Shown here in pieces: positions 1 to 4,387 of a stretch of DNA of 8,200 nucleotides; positions within the stretch are counted from its first letter, which is position 1; every line of letters starts with the position of its first letter. The notes beneath the pieces were generated by a model that worked only from the letters and a program-made list of their open reading frames with translations, did no database searches and was not told the DNA's origin. A program made the translations under genes and the position numbers. The stretch is from H2-BAC3 sp045863035 (GTDB lineage: Bacteria; Bacteroidota; Ignavibacteria; Ignavibacteriales; Ignavibacteriaceae): the NCBI GenBank assembly GCA_045863035.1, contig BTUV01000113.1, positions 1 to 8,200 on the forward strand. The letters run 5' to 3'.

Positions 1-256
1 AGCGGCATCCTTATATATATAATTGAACTGCGGAGCAGAATACTGACATCCCGGGCAATAGCGATACACTGCCGGGGAGCGTGCGGTTTGGGTGAAATTA
101 TTGAAGATGAAAAGATACCGCGGGCAACCGGGCTGAGGAGTTATCTGTTTTCATAATCATCCAGGCACTTCCCGCTGGTTCTGGGCGGCAAAAAGAACCG
201 GAGCGATGACAGGAAACCGAACGTTCAAGTTTCGGTTCGTAATTTCACATAAGAAA
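1..256. other. Left-edge region without a convincing gene
   Basis: No gene can be supported here. One plus-strand frame is open from the window edge to a TAA at 154-156, and one minus-strand frame is open from about 150 to the edge. The minus frame contains a CPGC cysteine pair, but neither frame has a visible ribosome-binding site or a family I recognise. Either could be the end or start of a gene lying outside the window. A 12-bp AT palindrome (TTATATATATAA) sits at 11-22. The right part holds small inverted repeats downstream of the minus-strand repressor gene. Confidence 0.4.
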
Positions 257-258
257 TT
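215..258 (-). terminator. Two small hairpins downstream of the repressor gene, possible weak terminator
   Basis: AACCGAA (215-221) pairs with TTCGGTT (231-237) across a 9-nt loop. AATTTC (241-246) pairs with GAAATT (253-258) across a 6-nt loop. The second overlaps the first bases of the repressor stop codon. Both lie just past the end of the leftward repressor gene, where a terminator is expected. Neither is followed by a clear T-tract on the minus strand, so the call is weak. Confidence 0.3.
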
Positions 259-907
259 ATGAAACTGTATTTCTGTTTTTCTTATCCTTCATAATCAGTA
301 CTACTTTATGCATACGTACCTGGCGTTTGTTAAAGACCATAGGGGCAACCATCGGGTTGAGCGAAATAAAGGCCACTTTCTGCGGATCATTGACGGGGAG
401 CGAGCAGAGCTTGATGGCGCCGCGGGTCTGATCCCACCGTGCGGCTACAATATCATTATTAGTTATCGGGGCGGTAGAGCTTACCAGAAGCATATCCCCC
501 GGTTGGATGAAGGGGAGCATGCTATAGCCGTACTCCTCATCTACTTTTACGAAATAGTGTTCATCTTCTTTAAACTCAATAGCAGCGGTCTCCCCCCATT
601 CGGTCATATCATATATATCGCCTTCACCGGCGGGTACGGTTGCTTCAACGCGGAACTGCGGATAGCGGGGCCGGGTTTCATTTTCTTCATATTCACCAGT
701 CCCGAAAAGAAGCCAGTCAATGCTGCACCCCATATTTTTTAGCCGCTCAGTAAACACTGCCCCGGGGAGACTCTGCCCGTTAAAATAACTGTTGCGTATC
801 GAGTCGGCGGTTGTACCCAGTGCCGCTGCGGCTTCGTTCATGTTGGAATATCGGTTTAAAAGGAAACGCTTGAGACGAGCTCCGACAGCTTTTTTATCTA
901 TTTTCAT
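257..907 (-). CDS. XRE-family repressor with S24 (LexA/CI-like) self-cleavage domain
   Basis: This 216-residue protein has the layout of phage CI-type repressors. Residues about 8-72 form a helix-turn-helix domain ending in the typical CSIDWLLFGTGE segment. A linker follows, then a C-terminal S24 peptidase fold. VPAGEG puts an Ala-Gly pair at 93-94, the expected cleavage site. GYSMLPFIQPGD carries the nucleophile Ser129, and AIKLCSL carries the general-base Lys166. The 37-residue Ser-Lys spacing equals that of E. coli LexA (Ser119/Lys156), so the protein looks competent for RecA-stimulated autocleavage (inference). The ATG at 907 is used; no Shine-Dalgarno is seen, only an A-rich stretch. The gene is divergent from a transglycosylase/Mor-like pair and probably represses both directions through the palindrome at 959-973. 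A general LexA is less likely because the N-terminal domain is phage XRE type rather than winged helix. Confidence 0.9.
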   Translation of the reverse strand: MKIDKKAVGARLKRFLLNRYSNMNEAAAALGTTADSIRNSYFNGQSLPGAVFTERLKNMGCSIDWLLFGTGEYEENETRPRYPQFRVEATVPAGEGDIYDMTEWGETAAIEFKEDEHYFVKVDEEYGYSMLPFIQPGDMLLVSSTAPITNNDIVAARWDQTRGAIKLCSLPVNDPQKVAFISLNPMVAPMVFNKRQVRMHKVVLIMKDKKNRNTVS

Positions 908-925
908 TTTTTATGCAATTCCGGC

Positions 926-954
926 TTGACATGACAGAAAAAATCTATTAGGTT
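926..954 (+). promoter_or_regulatory. Possible rightward promoter for the transglycosylase unit
   Basis: TTGACA at 926-931 matches the sigma-70 -35 consensus exactly. At 17-nt spacing the -10 would be TAGGTT (949-954), a poor match. TAATAT at 954-959 is a better hexamer but lies 22 nt away. The operator palindrome starts just downstream at 959, well placed to block transcription. The -35 match is seen; promoter function is inferred. Confidence 0.25.
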
Positions 955-982
955 AATATAAGTAAATTACTTAGAATTCCAA
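955..982 (-). promoter_or_regulatory. Candidate leftward promoter of the repressor gene
   Basis: On the minus strand TTGGAA (982-977) and TATATT (960-955) are separated by 16 nt. They match the sigma-70 -35 and -10 hexamers at four and five of six positions. The predicted start lies about 40 nt upstream of the repressor ATG. The spacer and the edge of the -10 are occupied by the 15-bp palindrome at 959-973, the arrangement expected for autoregulation. If the organism uses a Bacteroidota-type sigma factor, these consensus hexamers may not apply. Confidence 0.4.
959..973. promoter_or_regulatory. Perfect 15-bp palindrome, putative repressor operator
   Basis: TAAGTAAATTACTTA consists of two perfect 7-nt arms around one central base. 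It is the strongest inverted repeat in the 104-nt region between the divergent repressor and transglycosylase genes, and it overlaps the candidate repressor promoter. XRE repressors bind such symmetric sites as dimers. Only one perfect copy is seen, whereas phage operators are often multiple. The symmetry is observed; its recognition by the 257-907 product is inferred. Confidence 0.6.
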
Positions 983-1002
983 ACCTCAAACGAAGTAGAA
1001 AT

Positions 1003-1007
1003 GGAGG
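1003..1007 (+). promoter_or_regulatory. Shine-Dalgarno GGAGG deciding a TTG start
   Basis: GGAGG lies four nucleotides before the TTG at 1012. No ATG or GTG in the same frame precedes the conserved transglycosylase region, so this site is the reason for choosing TTG as the start. It also shows that this genome uses classical Shine-Dalgarno sites at least here. Confidence 0.6.
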
Positions 1008-1011
1008 AAGA

Positions 1012-1506
1012 TTGAACCGAAACAACCGATATGATTCACTTTTCAGATATTATGGTGAGCTGAACGGCGTTGACTGGCTGCTGCTCAAGGCACAGGTGAG
1101 GGCAGAAAGCGGGTTTAACCCTGATGCTCTGAGTATAGCAGGAGCCAGTGGTTTAAGCCAGTTTATGAGCAATACCTGGAAAGAATGGGGGGATGGCAAG
1201 CCGGGTGTTATTCCTTTTCCGCCGGACGGGCTGTATGACCCGCGCGACCCGGAAGACGCGATAAGAGCGCAGGCCGCGTATATGGCCTGGTTAAAGCGTC
1301 AGTTTGGCGGCGATATACGTCTGACGCTCGCTGCCTATAACTGCGGCATCGGGAGAGTGATGAAATTAGCGGAGGACAAAACATTCCGCTCAATGCAGCT
1401 TAAGCTCCCAAAAGAAACAAAAGAATATATAGCGCGGGTCTCCGCGTTTTACGAAGAGTATATACTGGAACAGACTAAAAGAAGGGAAACCGTTTATGCA
1501 CCTTGA
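1012..1506 (+). CDS. Phage-type lytic transglycosylase (SLT/goose-lysozyme-like fold)
   Basis: The 164-residue product is a compact soluble lytic transglycosylase domain that would cleave the glycan strands of peptidoglycan. Visible motifs, in order, are AESGFNP with catalytic Glu32, GASGLSQFM (44-52), AYNCGIGRV (108-116) and the YIARV segment (139-143). There is no signal peptide, membrane segment or LysM domain. It resembles phage or conjugation-associated enzymes, which need a holin or secretion partner, more than housekeeping Slt or Mlt proteins. The start is TTG with GGAGG upstream. The end overlaps the next gene by 11 nt, indicating co-transcription and probably translational coupling. 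Its place opposite a CI-like repressor suggests expression on induction. The catalytic assignment is firm; the biological role (lysis, cell-wall passage or remodelling) is open. Confidence 0.88.
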   Translation: MNRNNRYDSLFRYYGELNGVDWLLLKAQVRAESGFNPDALSIAGASGLSQFMSNTWKEWGDGKPGVIPFPPDGLYDPRDPEDAIRAQAAYMAWLKRQFGGDIRLTLAAYNCGIGRVMKLAEDKTFRSMQLKLPKETKEYIARVSAFYEEYILEQTKRRETVYAP

Positions 1507-1756
1507 CTGGCTTAAAGAAATGGATATTCGTCATCTTAATGGTGATATGAGGCAGGTAGCCGAAATAACAGGTATGGAAAAATTTATTCTTCTGTTTAAT
1601 GCTTTTAACAAGACGGAACTCTATTTTTCAGAAAATCAGCTTGAAAGCGCGGCCGTTGAATATCTGAGGAGACATCCGGAAATGGACCACAAACTACTCG
1701 CGCGTAAGCTGGGTATTAGTGTAAGAAAAGTAAAAAAATTAATTAACAGTGAGTAA
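1496..1756 (+). CDS. Mor/C-like transcription activator (Mu middle-regulator family)
   Basis: This 86-residue protein starts with an ATG inside the transglycosylase gene (11-nt overlap), with GAAGGG at 1481-1486 upstream. Residues 15-45 (LNGDMRQVAEITGMEKFILL, then NAFNKTELYF) resemble the dimerisation part of the Mor family, in which a phrase like IAELIGLEAAL is followed by a Gly-Gly-Thr beta-strand. Residues 64-83 (DHKLLARKLGISVRKVKKLI) form a C-terminal helix-turn-helix. In phage Mu, Mor activates the middle promoter and a lysozyme gene lies close by, so the neighbouring transglycosylase fits that setting. It is shorter than Mu Mor and carries Asn-Lys-Thr instead of the usual Gly-Gly-Thr turn. 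The family call comes from memory of the motif. A generic small helix-turn-helix protein is the alternative. Confidence 0.65.
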   Translation: MHLDWLKEMDIRHLNGDMRQVAEITGMEKFILLFNAFNKTELYFSENQLESAAVEYLRRHPEMDHKLLARKLGISVRKVKKLINSE

Positions 1757-1802
1757 ATGGTAATTAGTACTGAGCTGAGTCAATTGCAAAGCAGTTCATA
1801 CT

Positions 1803-1827
1803 TCATAATTCTTTTATGAGTATTTTT
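1803..1827 (+). terminator. AT-rich hairpin with T-tract, weak terminator candidate after the phage-type unit
   Basis: TCATAA (1803-1808) pairs with TTATGA (1814-1819) across a TTCTT loop, and five T's follow at 1823-1827. It lies between the Mor-like gene and the CoA-binding gene and could end the upstream unit. The stem has a single G-C equivalent per arm, so it would be unstable. The rest of 1757-1858 shows no other clear signal. Confidence 0.3.
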
Positions 1828-1858
1828 GCAGTGTCATAGTAACAAGATAGGTATTACC

Positions 1859-2350
1859 ATGTCCGGAATGATTTCATTACAGGATGCTGCCAATCAGTTT
1901 TTTTCCTATAAGAGAATTGCGGTGGCCGGCGTTTCCCGCACGAAAAAAGATGCAGCCAATCTGATTTACACAACATTGCGCGGGCGCGGGTATCAGGTCT
2001 TTGCGATAAATCCGCATGCAGAGAGAATTGAAGGAGACCCCTGTTACCGTTCCCTTGCTGATATCCCCGGCGGAGCAGAAGCAGTGGTTATAGCCCTCGC
2101 GCCGGAAAAGACGAAACAAATAGCATACGAAGCAATGGAAGCGGGGTTAAAAGCTGTCTGGATGCACAAATCATTTGGAGACAGTGTTTCTGAAGATGCA
2201 GCAAAAGTGTGCAGAGAAAAAGGAATGTTGGTCATACCGGGCGGCTGTCCGATGATGTTCAGCAAACCGGTTGATTTCGGGCATCTTTGCATCAGAGAGG
2301 TGCTCACCATGATTGGCCGAATCCCAAAGAAAATAAGCACAGTGCCATAA
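1859..2350 (+). CDS. CoA-binding domain protein (YccU/CoA_binding_2 type)
   Basis: From the ATG at 1859 the product has 163 residues and is a single Rossmann-like CoA-binding domain. It shows RIAVAGVSR near the N-terminus (nucleotide-binding loop), a second strand VFAINPHA, SLADIP, the strand VVIALAPEKT, AVWMHKSFG, and a C-terminal VIPGGCPMMF that corresponds to the RCPMM end of the family. Homologues resemble the CoA-binding half of succinyl-CoA synthetase alpha, but their physiological role is poorly known. An in-frame TTG at 1826 would add 11 residues, but no ribosome-binding site precedes it. ATG at 1868 is a second possibility, and the conserved region begins just after either. Nothing links it functionally to the phage-type genes upstream, so it probably marks return to chromosomal backbone. 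It ends two bases before the assembly gap. Confidence 0.85.
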   Translation: MSGMISLQDAANQFFSYKRIAVAGVSRTKKDAANLIYTTLRGRGYQVFAINPHAERIEGDPCYRSLADIPGGAEAVVIALAPEKTKQIAYEAMEAGLKAVWMHKSFGDSVSEDAAKVCREKGMLVIPGGCPMMFSKPVDFGHLCIREVLTMIGRIPKKISTVP

Positions 2351-2352
2351 CC

Positions 2353-2452
2353 NNNNNNNNNNNNNNNNNNNNNNNNNNNNNNNNNNNNNNNNNNNNNNNN
2401 NNNNNNNNNNNNNNNNNNNNNNNNNNNNNNNNNNNNNNNNNNNNNNNNNNNN
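2353..2452. other. Assembly gap of exactly 100 N
   Basis: A run of 100 N is the usual placeholder for a scaffold gap of unknown length. It abuts a tandem repeat on its right side, which is the likely reason for the break. The real distance, and possible genes or further repeat copies, are missing here. Reading frames drawn through it are meaningless. Confidence 0.98.
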
Positions 2453-2487
2453 CACAATTAAAATATAAATATAATTCAAATCCGTAG

Positions 2488-2507
2488 AGACATGCCGCGG
2501 CATGTCT
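2488..2507. repeat. Perfect 20-bp palindrome, copy 1
   Basis: AGACATGCCGCGGCATGTCT is fully self-complementary without a loop and is preceded by GTAG. It could extrude as a cruciform, be bound by a dimeric protein, or represent a dispersed REP-like element. The identical palindrome recurs 97 nt downstream. Confidence 0.92.
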
Positions 2508-2584
2508 GTGGTTGAGACGAATGCGCAGAACCACAAAAAAGGGAGAGCCCACAATTAAAATATAAATATAATTCATATCCGTAG

Positions 2585-2604
2585 AGACATGCCGCGGCAT
2601 GTCT
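2585..2604. repeat. Perfect 20-bp palindrome, copy 2
   Basis: This is identical in all 20 positions to the palindrome at 2488-2507, and the preceding GTAG is also kept. The flanking bases just downstream differ (GTGG in copy 1, GGAG here), so within this stretch the palindrome itself is the better preserved part. Confidence 0.92.
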
Positions 2605-2655
2605 GGAGTTGAGACGAATGCGGGGGGAACGTATATGGTGAATTAAAAAAAATTA

Positions 2656-2866
2656 AAAAATATTCGGGGTTGTTGCGAAATTGATATATATACGAATTCA
2701 TCCCGGCGATGATTTGTGACCCCTCCGGGGTCAGGGGTGCGTGTGGTATTTTGTTTTTCTACCAATTTGCAATCCCTCCGGGATTGTGGGTGCGTGTGGT
2801 ATTTTATTTTTCTGCCACTGTGCAATCCCTCCGGGATTGGGTGTGTGTGGGTTTTTTACCAATTTG
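2656..2866. repeat. Hairpin-array super-unit 1 (211 nt)
   Basis: The order is a degenerate module, a spacer containing ATATATACGAATTCATCCCG, a GACCCC-type hairpin, two AATCCC-type hairpins separated by near-identical 36-nt spacers, then a 27-nt spacer. The next degenerate module begins super-unit 2. Confidence 0.75.
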
Positions 2867-3090
2867 CAATATATCCGGGGTTGTTGTAAATCAGATTTAC
2901 GAAATTGGTATATATACGAATTCATCCCGGCGATGATTTGCGACCCCTCTGGGGTCGAAGGGGATATATACATGCTGTTTTCTACCAATTTGTGACCCCT
3001 CCGGGGTCAGGAGGGTGCGTGTGGGTTTGTATTTTCTACCAATGTGCAATCCCTCCGGGATTGGGGGTGCGTGGGTTTTCTGCCGATTTG
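2867..3090. repeat. Hairpin-array super-unit 2 (224 nt)
   Basis: The module order and spacer lengths repeat those of super-unit 1: 52, 54 and 44 nt here against 53, 53 and 44 nt. The first spacer is longer by about 13-14 nt. The extra sequence forms its own 7-1-7 palindrome, GTAAATCAGATTTAC (2886-2900). The second intact hairpin is GACCCC type here but AATCCC type in super-unit 1, with both arms changed together. A closing degenerate module follows at 3091-3107. Confidence 0.75.
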
Positions 3091-3108
3091 TAATATATAC
3101 GGGGTTGT

Positions 3109-3128
3109 GCGGAAAACCGCCGATTTTT
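3109..3128 (+). terminator. Small GCGG-AAAA-CCGC hairpin followed by T5
   Basis: GCGG (3109-3112) pairs with CCGC (3117-3120) across AAAA, and five T's follow at 3124-3128. On the plus strand this has the form of a weak intrinsic terminator at the end of the hairpin array. It would stop any read-through from the rightward CoA-binding gene. The 4-bp stem makes this tentative. Confidence 0.25.
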
Positions 3129-3164
3129 AATTGTTGAAATCAGTTTTAATCGAATTGAATGCGC

Positions 3165-3194
3165 AATAACACCGGGCCAATACCCGGTGTTGTT
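3165..3194 (-). terminator. 12-bp hairpin downstream of the response regulator gene, likely terminator
   Basis: AATAACACCGGG (3165-3176) pairs with CCCGGTGTTGTT (3183-3194) across a 6-nt CCAATA loop, giving 12 pairs with one G-T. It lies about 60 nt past the stop codon of the leftward response regulator gene. No strong T-tract follows on either strand, so termination may depend on the stem alone or be bidirectional for the two convergent genes. Confidence 0.6.
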
Positions 3195-3225
3195 AAAGAC
3201 CCTCCATTATATATATAGCGCATTT

Positions 3226-3257
3226 ATTACTAACTACTAATTACTAACTACTAATTA
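3226..3257. repeat. 14-nt tandem repeat overlapping the response regulator stop codon
   Basis: ATTACTAACTACTA occurs at 3226-3239 and again at 3240-3253, followed by a partial third copy (ATTA). The partial copy supplies the TAA stop codon of the leftward response regulator gene (3257-3255). The repeat therefore abuts the coding end, and slippage could change the C-terminal end or the downstream untranslated region. Confidence 0.85.
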
Positions 3258-4046
3258 TTTAAGCTGTCCCCGCAGTTTACGGCTGTATCTCTGACTGACG
3301 GTTATCGGTTCTTCAAGGTTGTTCATGGTTAGTTTGTAGGTGTAGTTTTGCGCATGATCAAATCTGAGAACATGATTGGTGTTGATTATATATGAGCGAT
3401 GAATACGCATGAATTTTTCCTCCGGCAGTATCTCCTCCCACTTCTTCATCGTTTTGCGCAGGACAAACGTCGCGGTTGTGGTTGTTACTATTGTGTAATC
3501 ATCATCTGCTTTTATAAGAATGATATCGGAGAGCTTAACCATACCCGGTGAATCTGCATCATCAATAAAAATGACACCTTCGTAGCTTAGCCGTTCCTTT
3601 TGCTCGTCATCCGGCACAACAAAGGATGAACCACCTTTTACCTGTACAAAATGAATATCCTTAAGCAGCGCATCTCTCTTTGAGGTTTGGGTTTCAATGG
3701 CTTTAAGAAGTTCAGCGCGGGTGAAGGGTTTTGTTATATAATCATCAGCGCCCAGCTCCATACCATGGCGGACATCCGGGCGATCTACCCGTGCGGTTAG
3801 AAAGATGAACGGGGGAATTTTGGGAAAGTTCAGATGCTCCCTGATCTCTGTTAATATCTCGAATCCTGACTTAACAGGAAGTGAAATATCGCAGAGGACT
3901 AACGCAAAATTGCTTTCGCTAACCTGCTGAAGCACCCCTTTACCATCAACGTTTATACTTACCTGAAATCCTTCATCGGTGAGAAGTTCAACAATATCTT
4001 CCCTTACTCTGAAATCATCTTCTATGAGTAATATGTTCTTGTTCAT
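3255..4046 (-). CDS. LytTR-type response regulator (REC-LytTR)
   Basis: The 263-residue protein begins with a receiver domain (about 1-122). It has the acidic cluster Glu9-Asp10-Asp11, phospho-acceptor Asp53 in LCDISLP, Thr84 in FLTA and Lys106 in ITKPFT, so every phosphorylation residue is present. A linker of about 45 residues follows. A LytTR DNA-binding domain runs from about 168 to 262 and includes the diagnostic FMRIHRSYIINTNHV. It is therefore a cytoplasmic transcription factor activated by phosphorylation. The start ATG has GAGG four nt upstream (4051-4054). The large histidine kinase gene lies upstream on the same strand, 341 nt away. That kinase lacks its own receiver domain, so it is the likely partner. 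LytTR regulators often control secretion, surface or adhesion functions, but no target is visible here. Confidence 0.93.
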   Translation of the reverse strand: MNKNILLIEDDFRVREDIVELLTDEGFQVSINVDGKGVLQQVSESNFALVLCDISLPVKSGFEILTEIREHLNFPKIPPFIFLTARVDRPDVRHGMELGADDYITKPFTRAELLKAIETQTSKRDALLKDIHFVQVKGGSSFVVPDDEQKERLSYEGVIFIDDADSPGMVKLSDIILIKADDDYTIVTTTTATFVLRKTMKKWEEILPEEKFMRIHRSYIINTNHVLRFDHAQNYTYKLTMNNLEEPITVSQRYSRKLRGQLK

Positions 4047-4387
4047 GATACCTCAAAATAATCCTTAATTTCATGATAAAAAGTAGTTATACTTAAAAAT
4101 TCAACAGCTATCCCGGAGAATGAGACCCCGAAGATCATCACAAATGACTGATAAAAAAAGAGTAGTTTTTTCCGGTCATTATTACATTTAAAATTACAAA
4201 AAACTATTGAGAGGACAATTAACACCCGCCTTTTTGGGGCGCTTCGTGTGAAGGGAATCACGTTTCAGGGTTTTTTTTGGCAAAATGAAGGCCTCCGGCC
4301 GCTATTGGCGACTGTTTCGGCGGAGATTACCAGGGGAAGATCCGGTCGGGTCTGTTTGCAGAGATATCCGGCTTAATCAGGTATATA
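4047..4387. other. 341-nt spacer between kinase and response regulator genes
   Basis: This stretch holds no gene I can support. A minus-strand frame opens with GTG at 4261 and ends in an ATGA overlap with the regulator start. Its 72-residue product has no recognisable motif, no ribosome-binding site and no typical codon pattern, so I treat it as chance. A short inverted repeat, GGCC-TCC-GGCC, occurs at 4290-4300 and could be a weak terminator behind the kinase gene. A run of eight T's lies at 4271-4278. Confidence 0.5.
4051..4104 (-). promoter_or_regulatory. Ribosome-binding site and possible promoter of the response regulator gene
   Basis: GAGG at 4054-4051 is a good Shine-Dalgarno for the ATG at 4046. 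Upstream, TTGAAT (4104-4099) and TTTTAT (4081-4076) are 17 nt apart and match -35 and -10 hexamers at about four of six positions each. The ribosome-binding site is well supported. The promoter is a guess, made plausible by the long gap from the kinase gene. Confidence 0.4.

Larger units (their letters stand above)
2453..2622. repeat. 97-nt-period tandem duplication, two visible copies
   Basis: Positions 2453-2525 and 2550-2622 match at 70 of 73 positions by my reading, giving a period of 97 nt. Each copy starts with an AT-rich segment (CACAATTAAAATATAAATAT) and contains the perfect 20-bp palindrome described separately. The 24 nt between the cores is not repeated after copy 2. Copy 1 begins immediately at the N gap, so more copies may lie in the gap. 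GTGGTT (2508-2513) and AACCAC (2529-2534) could form a further stem in copy 1 only; copy 2 has lost it. No coding function is apparent. Confidence 0.9.
2656..3107. repeat. Array of nine hairpin modules with compensatory stem variation
   Basis: Six intact 17-nt hairpins have 7-nt arms and a 3-nt loop. TGACCCC-TCC-GGGGTCA occurs at 2717-2733 and 2993-3009. CAATCCC-TCC-GGGATTG occurs at 2770-2786, 2823-2839 and 3047-3063. CGACCCC-TCT-GGGGTCG occurs at 2941-2957. Three degenerate modules with a broken left arm (ending CGGGGTTG) lie at about 2656-2672, 2867-2883 and 3091-3107. Most modules are directly preceded by ATTTG, often as ACCAATTTG, and several are followed by a GGGTGCGTGTGG-like segment and a T-rich stretch. 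Start-to-start distances are 61, 53, 53, 44, 74, 52, 54 and 44 nt. The array lies between convergent genes, so it may terminate transcription from both sides, be a REP/BIME-like element, or be transcribed as structured RNA. Short open frames here give repetitive cysteine/glycine peptides and are not credible genes. Confidence 0.9.

Noticed and set aside
308..742. 144-residue plus-strand frame opposite the repressor
   Set aside because: It is antisense to a clear S24 repressor with intact motifs and itself shows no family features.
1001..1015. Four-codon minigene ATG-GAG-GAA-GAT-TGA before the transglycosylase
   Set aside because: It coincides with the GGAGG ribosome-binding site and has no upstream site of its own. 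It is most likely a by-product of that motif.
1757..1790. Possible operator-like symmetry ACTGAGCTGAGT downstream of the Mor-like gene
   Set aside because: The symmetry breaks at two positions, and it lies after the gene rather than before a promoter.
2044..2600. Open frames running through the N gap
   Set aside because: They exist only because N codons do not count as stops. The real gene there is the plus-strand CoA-binding protein.
2717..3063. CRISPR-like array: 17-nt repeats with start spacing of 52-54 nt
   Set aside because: The intervening segments are similar to each other (GGGTGCGTGTGG plus T-rich) rather than unique, the repeat itself varies, other spacings are 44 or 74 nt, and no cas gene is present.
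2643..3093. Several 60-85-residue open frames on both strands in the repeat region
   Set aside because: They are translations of the hairpin repeats, giving recurring Cys/Pro/Gly-rich phrases in several frames at once, without ribosome-binding sites.
2656..3107. Integron attC-like cassette array
   Set aside because: No open frames lie between the hairpins, no integrase is seen, and the 17-nt hairpins lack the long imperfect arms and the GTT core of attC sites.
4043..4261. 72-residue minus-strand frame overlapping the regulator start by ATGA
   Set aside because: The 4-nt overlap looks like coupling, but the GTG start has no Shine-Dalgarno and the peptide has no motif. It could be real only if conserved in relatives.
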